A stretch of 64,000 nt of DNA from Methylophilus aquaticus (GCF_030769565.1 NZ_JAVCAP010000021.1:146382-210381), one strand, 5' to 3'; shown: positions 17,977 through 27,924, counted from the stretch's first letter. Notes: generated from the sequence alone by a model not told the origin. Numbers and translations are program-made.

Positions 17977-20900
17977 ATGAGCCGTTTTTTTATTGATCGC
18001 CCGATTTTTGCCTGGGTGATTGCCATCCTGATTGTGCTGGCTGGCCTGATCGCCATCAAACAATTACCGATTGCCCAGTATCCTGACATTGCCCCGCCGG
18101 TGGTCAATATTGCTGCGACCTACCCAGGCGCATCGGCCAAGGTGGTGGAGGAAACCGTCACCTCGATCATCGAACACGAGATGAATGGCATGCCTGGCCT
18201 GATGTATGTCTCTGCCACCAGCAATGTGGGCATGGCTTCCATCAGCGTCACCTTCCGTCAGGGCACCAATCCTGATCTGGCGGCCGTGGATGTGCAAAAC
18301 CGCCTCAAGAGCGTGGAAGTACGCTTGCCCGAGATCGTACGCCGTAGCGGCATCTTGGTGGAAAAATCTGCCGACAGTTTTCAGTTGATTGTCTCAATCA
18401 CCTCTGAGGATAACCGCTATAGTGAGGTGGATCTCGGTGAGCTGGCCTCAGCCACGGTGATGCCTACGCTTAAACGGATACAGGGCGTGGGCAAAGTGCA
18501 GGCATTCAGCCCCGAATACGCCATGCGTATCTGGCCGGATCCACAAAAAATGGCAGGCCTCAATGTGAGTGTGACCGAGATCGTCAATGCCTTGCGTAGT
18601 TACAATACGCGCCTGACGCTGGGCCAGGTCGGCGCCAGTGGCGTCCCAGACGGGGCTCCGTTGAGTGTGTCGCTGGAAGCGGATGCCACGCTGAAAACCG
18701 TGGAGGATTTTGCCAATGTCCCTATTCGTGCGCAGGCCGATGGTTCGGCCTTGCTGGTCAAGGATGTGGCCAGAGTCGAAATGGGCAGCAGTGACTACAC
18801 TTATAGTTCGCGGGTGAACGGCAAAAATGCCGCAGGCATGGCGATCAAGCTGGCACCGGGCTCGAATGCGGTCGAAACGGTCGGCCGAGTCAAGCAGGCA
18901 ATGGCGCAAATGCAGCCGTATTTTCCGCCCAATGTCATGTATCAGTTATCTTATGACTCGTCGGCGTTTGTCTCGATCTCGATTAAAAAGGTGATTCAAA
19001 CGCTGGTAGAAGCGGTGTTGCTGGTATTTGTGGTCATGTATTTGTTTATGCAAAACCTGCGGGCGACGCTGATCCCCACCATCGTGGTGCCGATTGCCCT
19101 GATGGGGACGTTTGCCGTCATGTACTGGTTGGGCTACTCAATCAATGTGCTGACCATGTTTGGTGTGGTGCTGGCGATTGGCATTCTGGTGGATGATGCG
19201 ATTGTGGTGGTGGAAAACGTCGAGCGGCTGATCGTGGAGGATGGCATGTCTGCCTACGACGCCACCGTCAAAGCCATGTCGCAGATCAGTGGTGCCGTGA
19301 TCGGCATCACGGCCGTGCTCGTGTCAGTCTTTATCCCGATGGCCTTTTTCAGTGGCGCGGTTGGTAATATTTACCGCCAGTTCTCGCTGGCGTTGTCGGT
19401 GTCCATCAGCTTCTCGGCGTTTCTGGCGCTGTCGTTGACCCCGGCCTTGTGCGTGACCTTGTTGCGGCATGAAACCGGCAACAAAGCACGCTTTTTTGTC
19501 TGGTTTAACCGCAGCTTTCAGCGCCTGACCGAGCGCTATACGCATTTGACCGGCGGCTTGCTCAGCAAGCCCTTGCGCTGGCTGGCCGTGTTTGCCTTGA
19601 TTGTCACGCTGGCCGGCTGGCTGTTGATGCGCTTGCCGAGTGCGTTTTTGCCCGAAGAAGATCAGGGTAACTTTATGGTGATGGTGTCGTTGCCGCAAGG
19701 CGCGACGCTGGCAGAAACCGCTGAAGTGCTGGGTGACATGAGCCGCTATATTCAAGCCAATGAACCGGTGGATATCATTTTTGAAGTCAGCGGCTTTAGC
19801 TTTTATGGCACCAGCACCAATAGCGGCATGCTGTTTATCACGCTCAAAGACTGGGCCGAGCGCCCGAATGCTGACCAGCAGGTCAAGGCGATTGTTAACC
19901 GGGTGAATCAGAAGTTCTTTGGTCGGCCCAATTTGACTATTTTTGCCATGAATGCGCCGCCTTTGCCCGAGTTGGGCAGCTTTGGCGGGTTTGACCTACG
20001 GCTGGTAGACCGTGCCAGCGTCGGCATTGAGACGTTGATGAAAGCGCGTGACCAGTTAATTGCCGAATCTGCCCAGCACCCAGAGCTGGCCAATGTGCTG
20101 TTTGCCGGCTTGTACGATACGCCCGTGGTGAATATGCAGCTCGACCGTAGCAAGGCCAAGGCACTAGGCGTGTCGCTGGATGAAATCAACGATTCATTGG
20201 CGACGCTGCTCGGCTCGAATTACCTGGGCGATTTTGTCTATGGTAATCAGGTGCGCCGTGTCATTGTGCAGGCCGATGGCAAGCAGCGGCAGACACTGGA
20301 AGATATCAAGAAAATCCGCCTTAAAGCCAGCGATGGCAGCCTGGTGCCGCTGGCTTCTATCATGACGCTGGATTGGGCCATGGGCACCCCGCAACGCACC
20401 CGATTCAATGGCTTCCCGTCATTTAATATCAATGGTGGTGCCGCGCCCGGCTTTAGCAGTGGCGAAGCCATGCGCTCCATGGAAACCCTGGTAAATGGGC
20501 TGGGCAAAGGCATTGGCTATGAATGGGCCGGGCAATCGCTAGAAGAGAAACAATCCGGTAGCCAGGCCAGCATGTTGTTCGGCTTATCCATCCTGGTGGT
20601 GTTTCTGGTGTTGGCCGCCTTGTATGAAAGCTGGGCCATCCCGTTTGCCGTGATCCTGGTGGTGCCGTTGGGCGTGTTAGGCGCTTTATTGGGCGTGACC
20701 TTGCGTGAATTGCCGAATGATATTTACTTTAAAGTCGGCCTGATCGCCACCATTGGTTTGTCCGCCAAAAACGCCATTTTGATTGTGGAGTTTGCGCGCG
20801 AACACGTGCTGCAAGGCATGCCGCTGATTGAGGCGAGCTTGTTGGCAGCCAAAGAGCGTCTGCGTCCGATTGTGATGACCTCATTGGCGTTTGGCGTCGG

Positions 20901-21087
20901 CGTGATCCCGTTGGCGTTTTCCAGCGGCGCGGCCTCCGGTGCGCAAGTCGCCATCGGCACCAGCGTGCTTGGTGGCATTATTACCGCCACCTTGCTCGCC
21001 ATCTTTTTTGTACCGCTGTTTTTTATTGTCGTGGGCCGCTGGATGAAAACGCCAGTCTCACAGCAAAGGGTGTCTCATGAAGTGTAG
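17977..21087 (+). CDS. RND multidrug efflux pump (AcrB/MexB, HAE1 family)
   Basis: 1,036 residues, normal for the HAE1 family. Twelve transmembrane helices and two large periplasmic loops. The proton-relay aspartates are present as D406-D407 in GILVDDAIVVVEN and the partner lysine as K931 in GLSAKNAIL. The start MSRFFIDRPIFAWVIAI is the standard N-terminus. It is an inner-membrane proton-driven drug/organic-compound exporter working as a trimer with the adaptor and channel of the same operon. It overlaps the channel gene by 11 bases. Substrates cannot be told from sequence. Confidence 0.95.
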   Translation: MSRFFIDRPIFAWVIAILIVLAGLIAIKQLPIAQYPDIAPPVVNIAATYPGASAKVVEETVTSIIEHEMNGMPGLMYVSATSNVGMASISVTFRQGTNPDLAAVDVQNRLKSVEVRLPEIVRRSGILVEKSADSFQLIVSITSEDNRYSEVDLGELASATVMPTLKRIQGVGKVQAFSPEYAMRIWPDPQKMAGLNVSVTEIVNALRSYNTRLTLGQVGASGVPDGAPLSVSLEADATLKTVEDFANVPIRAQADGSALLVKDVARVEMGSSDYTYSSRVNGKNAAGMAIKLAPGSNAVETVGRVKQAMAQMQPYFPPNVMYQLSYDSSAFVSISIKKVIQTLVEAVLLVFVVMYLFMQNLRATLIPTIVVPIALMGTFAVMYWLGYSINVLTMFGVVLAIGILVDDAIVVVENVERLIVEDGMSAYDATVKAMSQISGAVIGITAVLVSVFIPMAFFSGAVGNIYRQFSLALSVSISFSAFLALSLTPALCVTLLRHETGNKARFFVWFNRSFQRLTERYTHLTGGLLSKPLRWLAVFALIVTLAGWLLMRLPSAFLPEEDQGNFMVMVSLPQGATLAETAEVLGDMSRYIQANEPVDIIFEVSGFSFYGTSTNSGMLFITLKDWAERPNADQQVKAIVNRVNQKFFGRPNLTIFAMNAPPLPELGSFGGFDLRLVDRASVGIETLMKARDQLIAESAQHPELANVLFAGLYDTPVVNMQLDRSKAKALGVSLDEINDSLATLLGSNYLGDFVYGNQVRRVIVQADGKQRQTLEDIKKIRLKASDGSLVPLASIMTLDWAMGTPQRTRFNGFPSFNINGGAAPGFSSGEAMRSMETLVNGLGKGIGYEWAGQSLEEKQSGSQASMLFGLSILVVFLVLAALYESWAIPFAVILVVPLGVLGALLGVTLRELPNDIYFKVGLIATIGLSAKNAILIVEFAREHVLQGMPLIEASLLAAKERLRPIVMTSLAFGVGVIPLAFSSGAASGAQVAIGTSVLGGIITATLLAIFFVPLFFIVVGRWMKTPVSQQRVSHEV

Positions 21088-22471
21088 TCGTCCCCCTCTC
21101 AAATTGGCAGCCATGCTCACGCTGGCATGTGCTATCAGTAGCTGCTCGCTGGTGCCTGAATACTTCAGGCCCGCACAGCCTGTGCCAGACACGTATCCCG
21201 GCCAATCCGCCAGCGATAGCGTCACTGAAGCCCCAGCACTCACCTGGCAAAGTTACTTCCCCGATGCGGATTTACAGAAACTGATACAGGTCGGGTTGGA
21301 GCATAACCGTGACCTCAAAACCGCGGTGCTGCGCATGGATGAAGCCCAGGCGACCTATGGCGTGCAAAAAGCGGACCGCCTGCCAACCGTGCAGGGCAAC
21401 CTTAATTACGACCGTAGTCGTACCGTGTTCAGCTCCAAACAGGCGTTTGAGGCCAAGTTGTTCCGTATTGGCGTAGGGATTTCAGAGTATGAAATCGACG
21501 TGTTTGGTCGTGTGAAAAGCCTGTCGCAAGCCGCGCTTGAGCAATACTTTTCGGTGACCGAAAATCGCCAAGCCGTACAGACCACCCTGGTGACCGAAAT
21601 TGCTACCCAGTACGTCAATTTTTTAGCGATTAACGACCAACTCAAGCTCGCCCAGCAAACGCTGGATGATCGCAAGCAAACCCTGCAACGCACGCAGCGC
21701 CGTTTTGACGCTGGCCTCGATCAAGTGCTGGATGTCAAAGCCGCGCAAATCCAGGTCGAGCAAGTGCAGGCACAGTTCGCGCAATGGCAGCGCCAACTCG
21801 CCACCACGCAAAATGCCTTATATCTTTTGCTGGGCGAAACCTCACACCGCACACCGTTGCCAGTCAAACCGCTCGCCGCCTTGAAACTGGCCGACGTCAC
21901 GCCAGGATTGCCATCCAGCTTATTGACCAGACGGGCCGATATCCGTGCCGCCGAGCATCAGCTTAAATCCGCCAACGCCAATATCGGTGCCGCCAGAGCC
22001 GCATTTTACCCACGCCTGCAACTCACCACCAATGTCGGTTTGGTCAATTCAGACTTCTCCAAACTGTTCTCGGATACAGGCAGTAACTACTGGGCCTTCA
22101 GCCCGCAACTGCTGGTCCCCATCTTCAACTATGGCCGCAATAAAGCTAACCTCAATCTGGCCGAAACCCGCCAGCACATCGAGGTCGTCAATTACGAAAA
22201 AACCATTCAGACCGCGTTTAAAGAGGTTATGGACGTGCTCAGCACACGCACTGCCATCGCCGAAGAAAGCGCTGCCAGAGACCGCCTGCAAGCACTGGAA
22301 AGCAGCCGTTTGCAACTGGTGAAGCGCAAGCTTGATCAAGGGTTGGTCACTTACCTCGAGTTGCTGGATGCGCAGCGTAGTGTGCTCGATGCGCAATCCC
22401 AGGCCGTGCAGATCCAACAGCAGGCATTGCAGAATCAGGTGGGGTTGTATAAGGCGTTGGGTGGTAGTTAG
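21077..22471 (+). CDS. Outer-membrane efflux channel (OprM/NodT lipoprotein family)
   Basis: 464 residues. The signal peptide ends in a lipobox (ISSC) giving a lipidated cysteine near residue 23. Two repeated OEP halves follow; the first has DAEQAT-like helices and the second has LLTRRADIRAAEHQLKSANANIGAARAAFYP split across the family signature. It forms the trimeric outer-membrane exit duct for the RND pump. The start lies inside the pump gene, indicating translational coupling. It is the third and last gene of the operon. Confidence 0.93.
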   Translation: MKCSRPPLKLAAMLTLACAISSCSLVPEYFRPAQPVPDTYPGQSASDSVTEAPALTWQSYFPDADLQKLIQVGLEHNRDLKTAVLRMDEAQATYGVQKADRLPTVQGNLNYDRSRTVFSSKQAFEAKLFRIGVGISEYEIDVFGRVKSLSQAALEQYFSVTENRQAVQTTLVTEIATQYVNFLAINDQLKLAQQTLDDRKQTLQRTQRRFDAGLDQVLDVKAAQIQVEQVQAQFAQWQRQLATTQNALYLLLGETSHRTPLPVKPLAALKLADVTPGLPSSLLTRRADIRAAEHQLKSANANIGAARAAFYPRLQLTTNVGLVNSDFSKLFSDTGSNYWAFSPQLLVPIFNYGRNKANLNLAETRQHIEVVNYEKTIQTAFKEVMDVLSTRTAIAEESAARDRLQALESSRLQLVKRKLDQGLVTYLELLDAQRSVLDAQSQAVQIQQQALQNQVGLYKALGGS

Positions 22472-22545
22472 AATTTGGATGGTTGCTTTGGTTGACGAAG
22501 ATATGGTTGCATTCTAGGATGGGCTGACGTTTATTAAAATATTAA

Positions 22546-22578
22546 AAAACTCTTAACGCATCAATGGCGCAGAGTTTT
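22546..22578 (+). terminator. Possible terminator after efflux operon
   Basis: AAAACTCT (22546-22553) pairs with AGAGTTTT (22571-22578) across a 17-base loop. The U-tract is short and part of the stem, so termination strength is doubtful. Confidence 0.4.
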
Positions 22579-22631
22579 GCGTAATTTAAGTGGCCTAATT
22601 TAACTTTAAATCCGTTTCGGAGGCATGGCGA

Positions 22632-23624
22632 GTGAAATACTTAATCTGTAACACCGGCTGGATGGAACACTATCAAGGGAATAGTAAATCAGACCAAATT
22701 TCTGGCGGGGGATCGTACGTGAAAGAGGAAGGAATGGGGCACGAGGTGTGCAATTTCCATCGCCATCGTGGTAAGGTCTATGGCTATGTGCAGCCAGCGC
22801 GTGGTCAAGGTTCGGCCAGTGAAGGCAGCATTAAGGTTGAAAGGATAGTTGGCAGTGATGCATCTGTGGACGACTATAAAGTTGATGGTGTGTTAGTAAT
22901 ATGGACCGCCACACGACCTGAAGGCGGTAGCGTTGTTGTGGGTTGGTACAAAAACGCAACCGTCTACCGTGATTATCAAAACTTCAAAACCAAGTCTGCG
23001 TTGCATTCTAAAAATGGTCTTGAAGGTTATCGTATTCAGACTGACTCTGAAAATGCAAATCTTCTTTCTATCGACGAGCGCACAATTCGAGTCCCAAGGC
23101 GCACTGACGGAGGGATGGGGCAGTCAAATGTTTGGTACGGTGATTCTGACCTTGGGGAAGCTCTCGTAATGGAGGTAGAGGACATAATCAATGGAAAACC
23201 GAAGAGGCTTAAAATTAAGAGTACTCGATCAACAGACCCTGAACACAAAGCCAAAGTAGAGAAATCAGCAGTTGAATTGGTCTGGAAATATTACGAAAAT
23301 TTGGGATATGAGCTTCGCAGCGTAGAGAAAGACAATGTTGGTTGGGATGTCGAAGCATCCCAGAACAAAACGAAGCTGAAAATTGAGGTTAAAGGTCTTT
23401 CTGGCAAAGTCCCGAATATTGAATTATCACCAAACGAGTATTTGGCCTTCTCGGAAAATAATAGGTTCTACCGTTTGGCAATAGTCACAGAAACACTCAC
23501 ATCTCCATCGCTTTATGTGTGTCACTACAGTCACGAAAAACAAGGTTGGCTGGTCGCAACTGAAAGTGAAGCAACTGTACAAATCTCAGAAAGGCTGGCT
23601 GCTCACGTACGGCTGAGCATCTAG
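22632..23624 (+). CDS. DUF3883-domain protein with PD-(D/E)xK-like C-terminus
   Basis: 330 residues from a GTG start with GGAGG 8 bases upstream. The N-terminal half (about 1-120) is a globular domain with VIWTATRPEGG and VVGWYKNATVYRD that I do not assign. The C-terminal half (about 205-325) matches DUF3883: NVGWDVEAS and LKIEVKGL supply D239, E252 and K254, the arrangement of a restriction-endonuclease fold (D...E-x-K). DUF3883 proteins are common in restriction and defence loci. Here the gene stands between the efflux operon and a 244-residue unknown gene, with no helicase or methylase beside it. A role as a DNA-directed nuclease is inference. Base composition is more AT-rich than that of its neighbours. 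Confidence 0.7.
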   Translation: MKYLICNTGWMEHYQGNSKSDQISGGGSYVKEEGMGHEVCNFHRHRGKVYGYVQPARGQGSASEGSIKVERIVGSDASVDDYKVDGVLVIWTATRPEGGSVVVGWYKNATVYRDYQNFKTKSALHSKNGLEGYRIQTDSENANLLSIDERTIRVPRRTDGGMGQSNVWYGDSDLGEALVMEVEDIINGKPKRLKIKSTRSTDPEHKAKVEKSAVELVWKYYENLGYELRSVEKDNVGWDVEASQNKTKLKIEVKGLSGKVPNIELSPNEYLAFSENNRFYRLAIVTETLTSPSLYVCHYSHEKQGWLVATESEATVQISERLAAHVRLSI

Positions 23625-23885
23625 CACACATTTGGGGGCAATTAAGTAGATAAAGTTATAAAAGACAAACCAGGTAAGGTGGGGTTTTTTGCCCAAGTAT
23701 TAAACTGATTAGACTAAATCGACACACCACTATGAGGCTGCGATAGTTGATAATCCGCGTATGACCTTCGCTTAAAGACAATAAATAATTGTCTGTAGGT
23801 AATTAAATAGCGCATTTGGGTATTTTTGCTCGAGGCCAAAGCGTTGCCCAGCCTGCTGAACTTATTACATTAAGATAGTTTATCC

Positions 23886-24620
23886 ATGAACAACGAAAAC
23901 ATAGATAAAGCTTTGCCTCCTATACAAAATCAGCAAGTAGATTACGTCACGTCTGCTGCAAAGGCGGTACTCGGTATGGTCCCTTTTGCAGGCTCTCTTT
24001 TAGTCGAGTTGGCGGGGAATGTTATTCCTAACCAGCGCATTGATCGGCTCTCAAAATTTTCCGCCGAACTTGAAGCTCGGTTAGCGAAGTTGGACAAAGA
24101 TTTTGTGCGTTCGAAACTGTCTGATGAGAATTTCACTGATCTTATGGAGGAGGGTATGAGGCAGGCAGCTAAGTCAGTGTCGGATGAACGTAGACAATAT
24201 CTCGCATCTCTTCTTGCAAACGGGGTTGATGATGTGGCTGTGTCTTTTATCGAGTCGAAGCATCTTTTGAGGATACTTGGCGAGCTTAATGATATTGAGA
24301 TTCTGTGGCTACGTTTTTACCTTAACCCTGGCATTGGTGGCGACAGTAGCTTTATTGAAAAGCATAAAGAAGTTTTCGAGCCTGTACATGCTCACATAGG
24401 TTGTGATCAAGCAACACTTGACAAGGAGGCGCTTCGCCAGAGCTACATGATACACATGACGGAGCTTGGAGTACTATTGCCGCGTTATGATACGGATATG
24501 AAAACTAAGCAACCAGTCTTTGATATGTTTTCTGGTCGCATGAGGATTCGAGGATATGAAATCACCCTTTTAGGTAAGCTTTTACTACGCCAGATTTCTT
24601 TTGCAAGTGAGCCCGCGTAG
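23886..24620 (+). CDS. Unknown 244-residue protein
   Basis: I do not recognise this gene with certainty. A polar N-terminus is followed by a hydrophobic Gly/Ala segment (about 24-48, AAKAVLGMVPFAGSLLVELAG), then helical regions (RIDRLSKFSAELEARLAKL) and a C-terminal part with LNDIEILWLRFYL and a short winged-helix-like ending (MTELGVLLPRY...GYEITLLGKLLLRQI). The look is of a host-takeover or abortive-infection-type membrane-active protein, but that is only an impression. It lies 261 bases after the DUF3883 gene, same strand. The gap has a weak hairpin with a T-run near 23666-23690 and no gene. Its AT-rich composition suggests the two genes arrived together. Confidence 0.6.
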   Translation: MNNENIDKALPPIQNQQVDYVTSAAKAVLGMVPFAGSLLVELAGNVIPNQRIDRLSKFSAELEARLAKLDKDFVRSKLSDENFTDLMEEGMRQAAKSVSDERRQYLASLLANGVDDVAVSFIESKHLLRILGELNDIEILWLRFYLNPGIGGDSSFIEKHKEVFEPVHAHIGCDQATLDKEALRQSYMIHMTELGVLLPRYDTDMKTKQPVFDMFSGRMRIRGYEITLLGKLLLRQISFASEPA

Positions 24621-24852
24621 GGCTAACACACCTGCAGTGCTCCGAAATGGTGAGGGGGGCTTGGGAAATCCCAGATCAATTGATTAAACGGTCAGGTCTT
24701 GAATTGCTATATTTTTAGTACCTTAGCCGTCTAGACCATTCGATCAGAATAAATATTCACCCATTCACACTTTATCTCAGCGCACATAGTGGTAGTTCCC
24801 GCATTTGCAGGTACTATCTGCCCTCTGCCATTCAAGAAACGTCGTTCCCCTC

Positions 24853-26202
24853 ATGCAAAATGAAGTCAAACAGCACATCCTCCATGCCATTGTGGCGGCC
24901 GTGCAACTGCCCAATGTCAGTGATATGGAGTTTGAAGCTTCGCTGACCGAGTTACGCGAACTGGCCAAAACATTGGGCTATAAGATTGTGCACACCTTTG
25001 TGCAAAAGCGCGCAGGTTTTGATATCACTGGCTATCTTGGCGTGGGCAAGCGCGAAGAGATTCGTGATTATGTGCGCAGTATGGCGGGTGACCCTGATGC
25101 ACTCGAGTTTAATCCCGAGGCGCTGAATATTGAGGCGGTGCTGGTTGACCATGAGATTTCGCCGTCGCAGGCGCGTAACCTCGAAATTGAAGTCGGTTGC
25201 GAAGTAATGGACCGCACAATGGTCATATTGGAGATTTTCCACCGTAATGCCCGCTCGCGTGCGGCGCGTGCACAGGTGGAGATTGCGCGGTTGGGCTATA
25301 TGGCACCACGGTTGCGCGAGGCGGCCAAACTGGCTGGGCCACAAGGGCGGCAGCGTAGCGGGGCGGGTGGTCGTGGCGCAGGCGAGTCGCATACCGAGCT
25401 GGATAGGCGCAAGATTCGCGACCGCATTGCCGAGCTGCAACAAGAGATTGTGATCATGGATGGTGAGCGGCGGACGCAACGTGCGCGGCGTCAGGAGCGA
25501 CAGACGATGGCGAGTGTGGCGCTGGTGGGCTATACCAATGCCGGTAAATCGACCTTGATGCGCGCGCTCACCGGTAGCGAGGTGCTGGTGGCGAACAAGC
25601 TGTTTGCCACGCTGGATACCACGGTGCGTGCCTTGTACCCGGAAAGCGTGCCGCGTGTGCTGGTGAGCGATACCGTTGGTTTTATCAAAAACCTGCCGCA
25701 TGGCCTGGTGGCATCTTTTAAATCCACACTGGATGAGGCACTCGATGCCGCACTGCTTTTGCATGTGATTGATGCCAGCGACCCTGGTTTTGAGCGTCAG
25801 CTTGAAGTCACAGATAAAGTGCTGGAGGAGATTGAAGCCGACACCGTGCCGCGGATTCGCGTATTCAACAAGATCGACTTCGTGGGTGATGCAACTGCGC
25901 AAGCCGAGTGCGAAGCGGCGCTGCGCCTCAAATATCCCGATTGTATCGTCATGAGTGCGCGACGCCCGGAAGAAGTCGCCATGCTGCGCCAGAAGATTGT
26001 CGACTTTTTTCAGCAGGACTTGGTAGAAACCGAGCTTTTTCTGCCCTGGTCAGCCCAGCAACTCCGCGGCAAAATTTACAGCACCTGCCAGGTATTGGGC
26101 GAACGCTCAGAGGACGAAGGCGCCTTCTTTACTGTCCGTGGGGAGCTGAATGATATTAATAGTCTGCGTGAACATGTCTTGCTGCTTCAATCAGCGATCT
26201 AG
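24853..26202 (+). CDS. hflX: HflX ribosome-associated GTPase
   Basis: 449 residues from ATG 24853; an in-frame TTG at 24805 is less likely, and neither has a clear Shine-Dalgarno. The N-terminal HflX domain (SQARNLEIEVGCEVMDRT, then ARAQVEIARLGYMAPRLR) is followed by a linker rich in Gly/Arg and a G domain with G1 GYTNAGKST (226-234), G3 DTVGF (273-277) and G4 NKID (339-342). HflX splits stalled or inactive 70S/100S ribosomes during heat and other stress. A C-terminal extension of about 60 residues is within family range. Here it is a single gene, away from hfq, and precedes an iron locus with a separate Fur-controlled promoter. Confidence 0.95.
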   Translation: MQNEVKQHILHAIVAAVQLPNVSDMEFEASLTELRELAKTLGYKIVHTFVQKRAGFDITGYLGVGKREEIRDYVRSMAGDPDALEFNPEALNIEAVLVDHEISPSQARNLEIEVGCEVMDRTMVILEIFHRNARSRAARAQVEIARLGYMAPRLREAAKLAGPQGRQRSGAGGRGAGESHTELDRRKIRDRIAELQQEIVIMDGERRTQRARRQERQTMASVALVGYTNAGKSTLMRALTGSEVLVANKLFATLDTTVRALYPESVPRVLVSDTVGFIKNLPHGLVASFKSTLDEALDAALLLHVIDASDPGFERQLEVTDKVLEEIEADTVPRIRVFNKIDFVGDATAQAECEAALRLKYPDCIVMSARRPEEVAMLRQKIVDFFQQDLVETELFLPWSAQQLRGKIYSTCQVLGERSEDEGAFFTVRGELNDINSLREHVLLLQSAI

Positions 26203-26315
26203 AAACTGAGACTGTATCCATGGCACTTTGTGCCGACTCCGTTGTTCACTCAAGACAATATTTGAACATTTGCAAGACTTAGTATTGCGTTTGTGGATAA
26301 GTGTTGGTTATCATT

Positions 26316-26334
26316 GATAATGATTCTTATTAAC
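26316..26334 (+). promoter_or_regulatory. Fur box before sigma/anti-sigma pair 2
   Basis: GATAATGATTCTTATTAAC matches the Fur consensus at 15 of 19 positions and ends 10 bases before the ECF sigma start codon. Iron-loaded Fur would block transcription of the locus. Confidence 0.8.
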
Positions 26335-26343
26335 ATGTAAATT

Positions 26344-26859
26344 ATGTCTATGCCTGATCCCGGGATGCACCACGGAGTCCAACAGCAGTTGCACCATTTG
26401 TACAGCCATCATCATGGCTGGTTAAATGCGTGGCTTCGTAAAAAATTATCCTGTCAGCACACCGCAGCTGATTTGGCGCAAGATACTTTCTTGCGGGTCA
26501 TCATTTCTGACAGAAGGCCATTGCCTGAGCAGGCGCGCGCGTATTTAACCCAGATTGCCAAAGGTTTGATGATTGATCTGTATCGACGTCAACGCCTGGA
26601 GTTGGCATATCACGAATGGTTGTTGCATTTATCACCGGTCGAGGTGCCTTCGCCAGAGCAGCAGGCCGTTGCATTGCAAAGCCTGATACAACTCGACAAA
26701 GTGCTTGATCAGCTACCTGCCAAAGTGCGCGAGACATTTATCCTGTCACGTTTTGAGCAACTGACTTACAGTCAAATAGCCAAGCGGCAAGGTATTTCTG
26801 TGGGGGCGGTGCGCAAGTACATGCTCAAAGCAACACAAGCGTGCCTGGAGATGTTATGA
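26344..26859 (+). CDS. FecI-family ECF sigma factor (system 2)
   Basis: 171 residues. Region 2 shows HHHGWLNAWLRKKLSC, AADLAQDTFLRV and RAYLTQIAKGLMIDLYRRQ. Region 4 shows LSRFEQLTYSQIAKRQGISVGAVRKYM. It belongs to the same subfamily as the factors at 41404 and 50697. The Fur box directly upstream makes it iron-repressed. It should activate the receptor operon starting at 27925 when the partner FecR signals substrate binding. An ATG two codons downstream is an equally possible start. Confidence 0.92.
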   Translation: MSMPDPGMHHGVQQQLHHLYSHHHGWLNAWLRKKLSCQHTAADLAQDTFLRVIISDRRPLPEQARAYLTQIAKGLMIDLYRRQRLELAYHEWLLHLSPVEVPSPEQQAVALQSLIQLDKVLDQLPAKVRETFILSRFEQLTYSQIAKRQGISVGAVRKYMLKATQACLEML

Positions 26860-27824
26860 ACCAGCCCCAAGCGATCAGTACCGCGGTTGACTATGTCTCA
26901 TTGCAGCAAGAGGCACTGGAATGGCAAGTGATGTTGTGGTCAGGAGAAGTGACCACCGAGCAGCAGCATGCATTCGAGGGGTGGTTAAGTCGGAGCACGC
27001 TGCATCAACAGGTATGGTCTGAGATGAAAACCGTGCAACAAAAGCTGCAATTGGTCCCTCAGACCAGCATCGTGCTTGCGAGAGACAAGCTGCCTTCTGC
27101 CAAGCGACGTCGATTATTGCAAATGCTGGGTCTGGCCGCTGTAACCGGAGGCGCTGTACCCGTTTTGCGCCAAAGCGAGGCATGGCAAACACTGGCTGCT
27201 GATTATCGTACGTATACCGGGCAGCAAGAAAAGATCCAATTGGCAGATGGTAGTCAGTTGATGATGAACACCTCAACGGCAGTCGATATTGCCTTTAGTG
27301 CGCGTGAACGTAAACTGGTACTACACGAAGGCGAGATTTACATCACTACAGCGCCGGATGTGACACAGGCAAGGCCGTTGCTGGTGCAAACGCGACATGG
27401 CACAGCCACTGCGTTAGGGACGCAATTCAATGTCCGTTTAAAGCAGCACGAAACCCGAGTCTCCGTTTATGAGGGTGCAGCCAAACTCCAGTCATACAAT
27501 CGGTTGCATAGTCTTACCCTTGCCAGTGGCATGCAGGCAGGCCTATTGCCCGGCGCCCTGACAACAGCGACCTCCAATGGCAATGAAAGCGCCTGGCTGG
27601 ATGGCAAGCTGGTGGCAGAGCAATTGCGCTTAGGTGATTTTCTGGATGAGTTAAGCCGTTATCGCGTGGGGGTGATTCGATATGACCAGTCCGTCGCCAA
27701 TATGCGGGTATCCGGAGTATTTCCGTTACCGGATACTGATCGGGTATTGCAGTCATTGTTGCAAGCCTTGCCTTTACGTGTTGATTATTTTTCACGTTAT
27801 TGGGTCACCGTGCATGCCGCTTAA
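26856..27824 (+). CDS. FecR-type regulator (system 2)
   Basis: 322 residues from ATG 26856, which overlaps the sigma stop as ATGA; the GTG at 26841 would overlap more and has no support. N-terminal DUF4880 (LEWQVMLWSGEVTTEQQHAFEGW split by short linkers), one membrane helix near residues 88-105, then the FecR domain with LADGSQLMMNTSTAVD, LHEGEIYITT and ALGTQFNVRL. The C-terminal segment (YRVGVIRYDQSVANMRVSG) is the part that contacts receptor STN domains. It transmits ligand occupancy from the periplasm to the sigma factor. Confidence 0.9.
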   Translation: MNQPQAISTAVDYVSLQQEALEWQVMLWSGEVTTEQQHAFEGWLSRSTLHQQVWSEMKTVQQKLQLVPQTSIVLARDKLPSAKRRRLLQMLGLAAVTGGAVPVLRQSEAWQTLAADYRTYTGQQEKIQLADGSQLMMNTSTAVDIAFSARERKLVLHEGEIYITTAPDVTQARPLLVQTRHGTATALGTQFNVRLKQHETRVSVYEGAAKLQSYNRLHSLTLASGMQAGLLPGALTTATSNGNESAWLDGKLVAEQLRLGDFLDELSRYRVGVIRYDQSVANMRVSGVFPLPDTDRVLQSLLQALPLRVDYFSRYWVTVHAA

Positions 27825-27924
27825 CGATTGTCAGCTTAAGTAAAAAATAGCTTGCAGCGTAGCACTTTTGTTTTTTTATTCGGAAAGGAAGTGAAGACTA
27901 CTTTTCAATGAGGAAATAATAATC

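Noticed and set aside
17554..18063. 169-codon minus-strand frame across the adaptor/pump junction
   Set aside because: Histidine/aspartate-rich antisense translation; the sense genes are well supported.
24952..25902. 316-codon minus-strand frame opposite hflX
   Set aside because: Long only because of codon bias in hflX; all GTPase motifs are on the plus strand.
27825..27924. GGAAAGGAAG...CTTTTC before the receptor at 27925, considered as a FecI-type promoter
   Set aside because: Match to the fecA promoter boxes is partial and the spacing does not fit.
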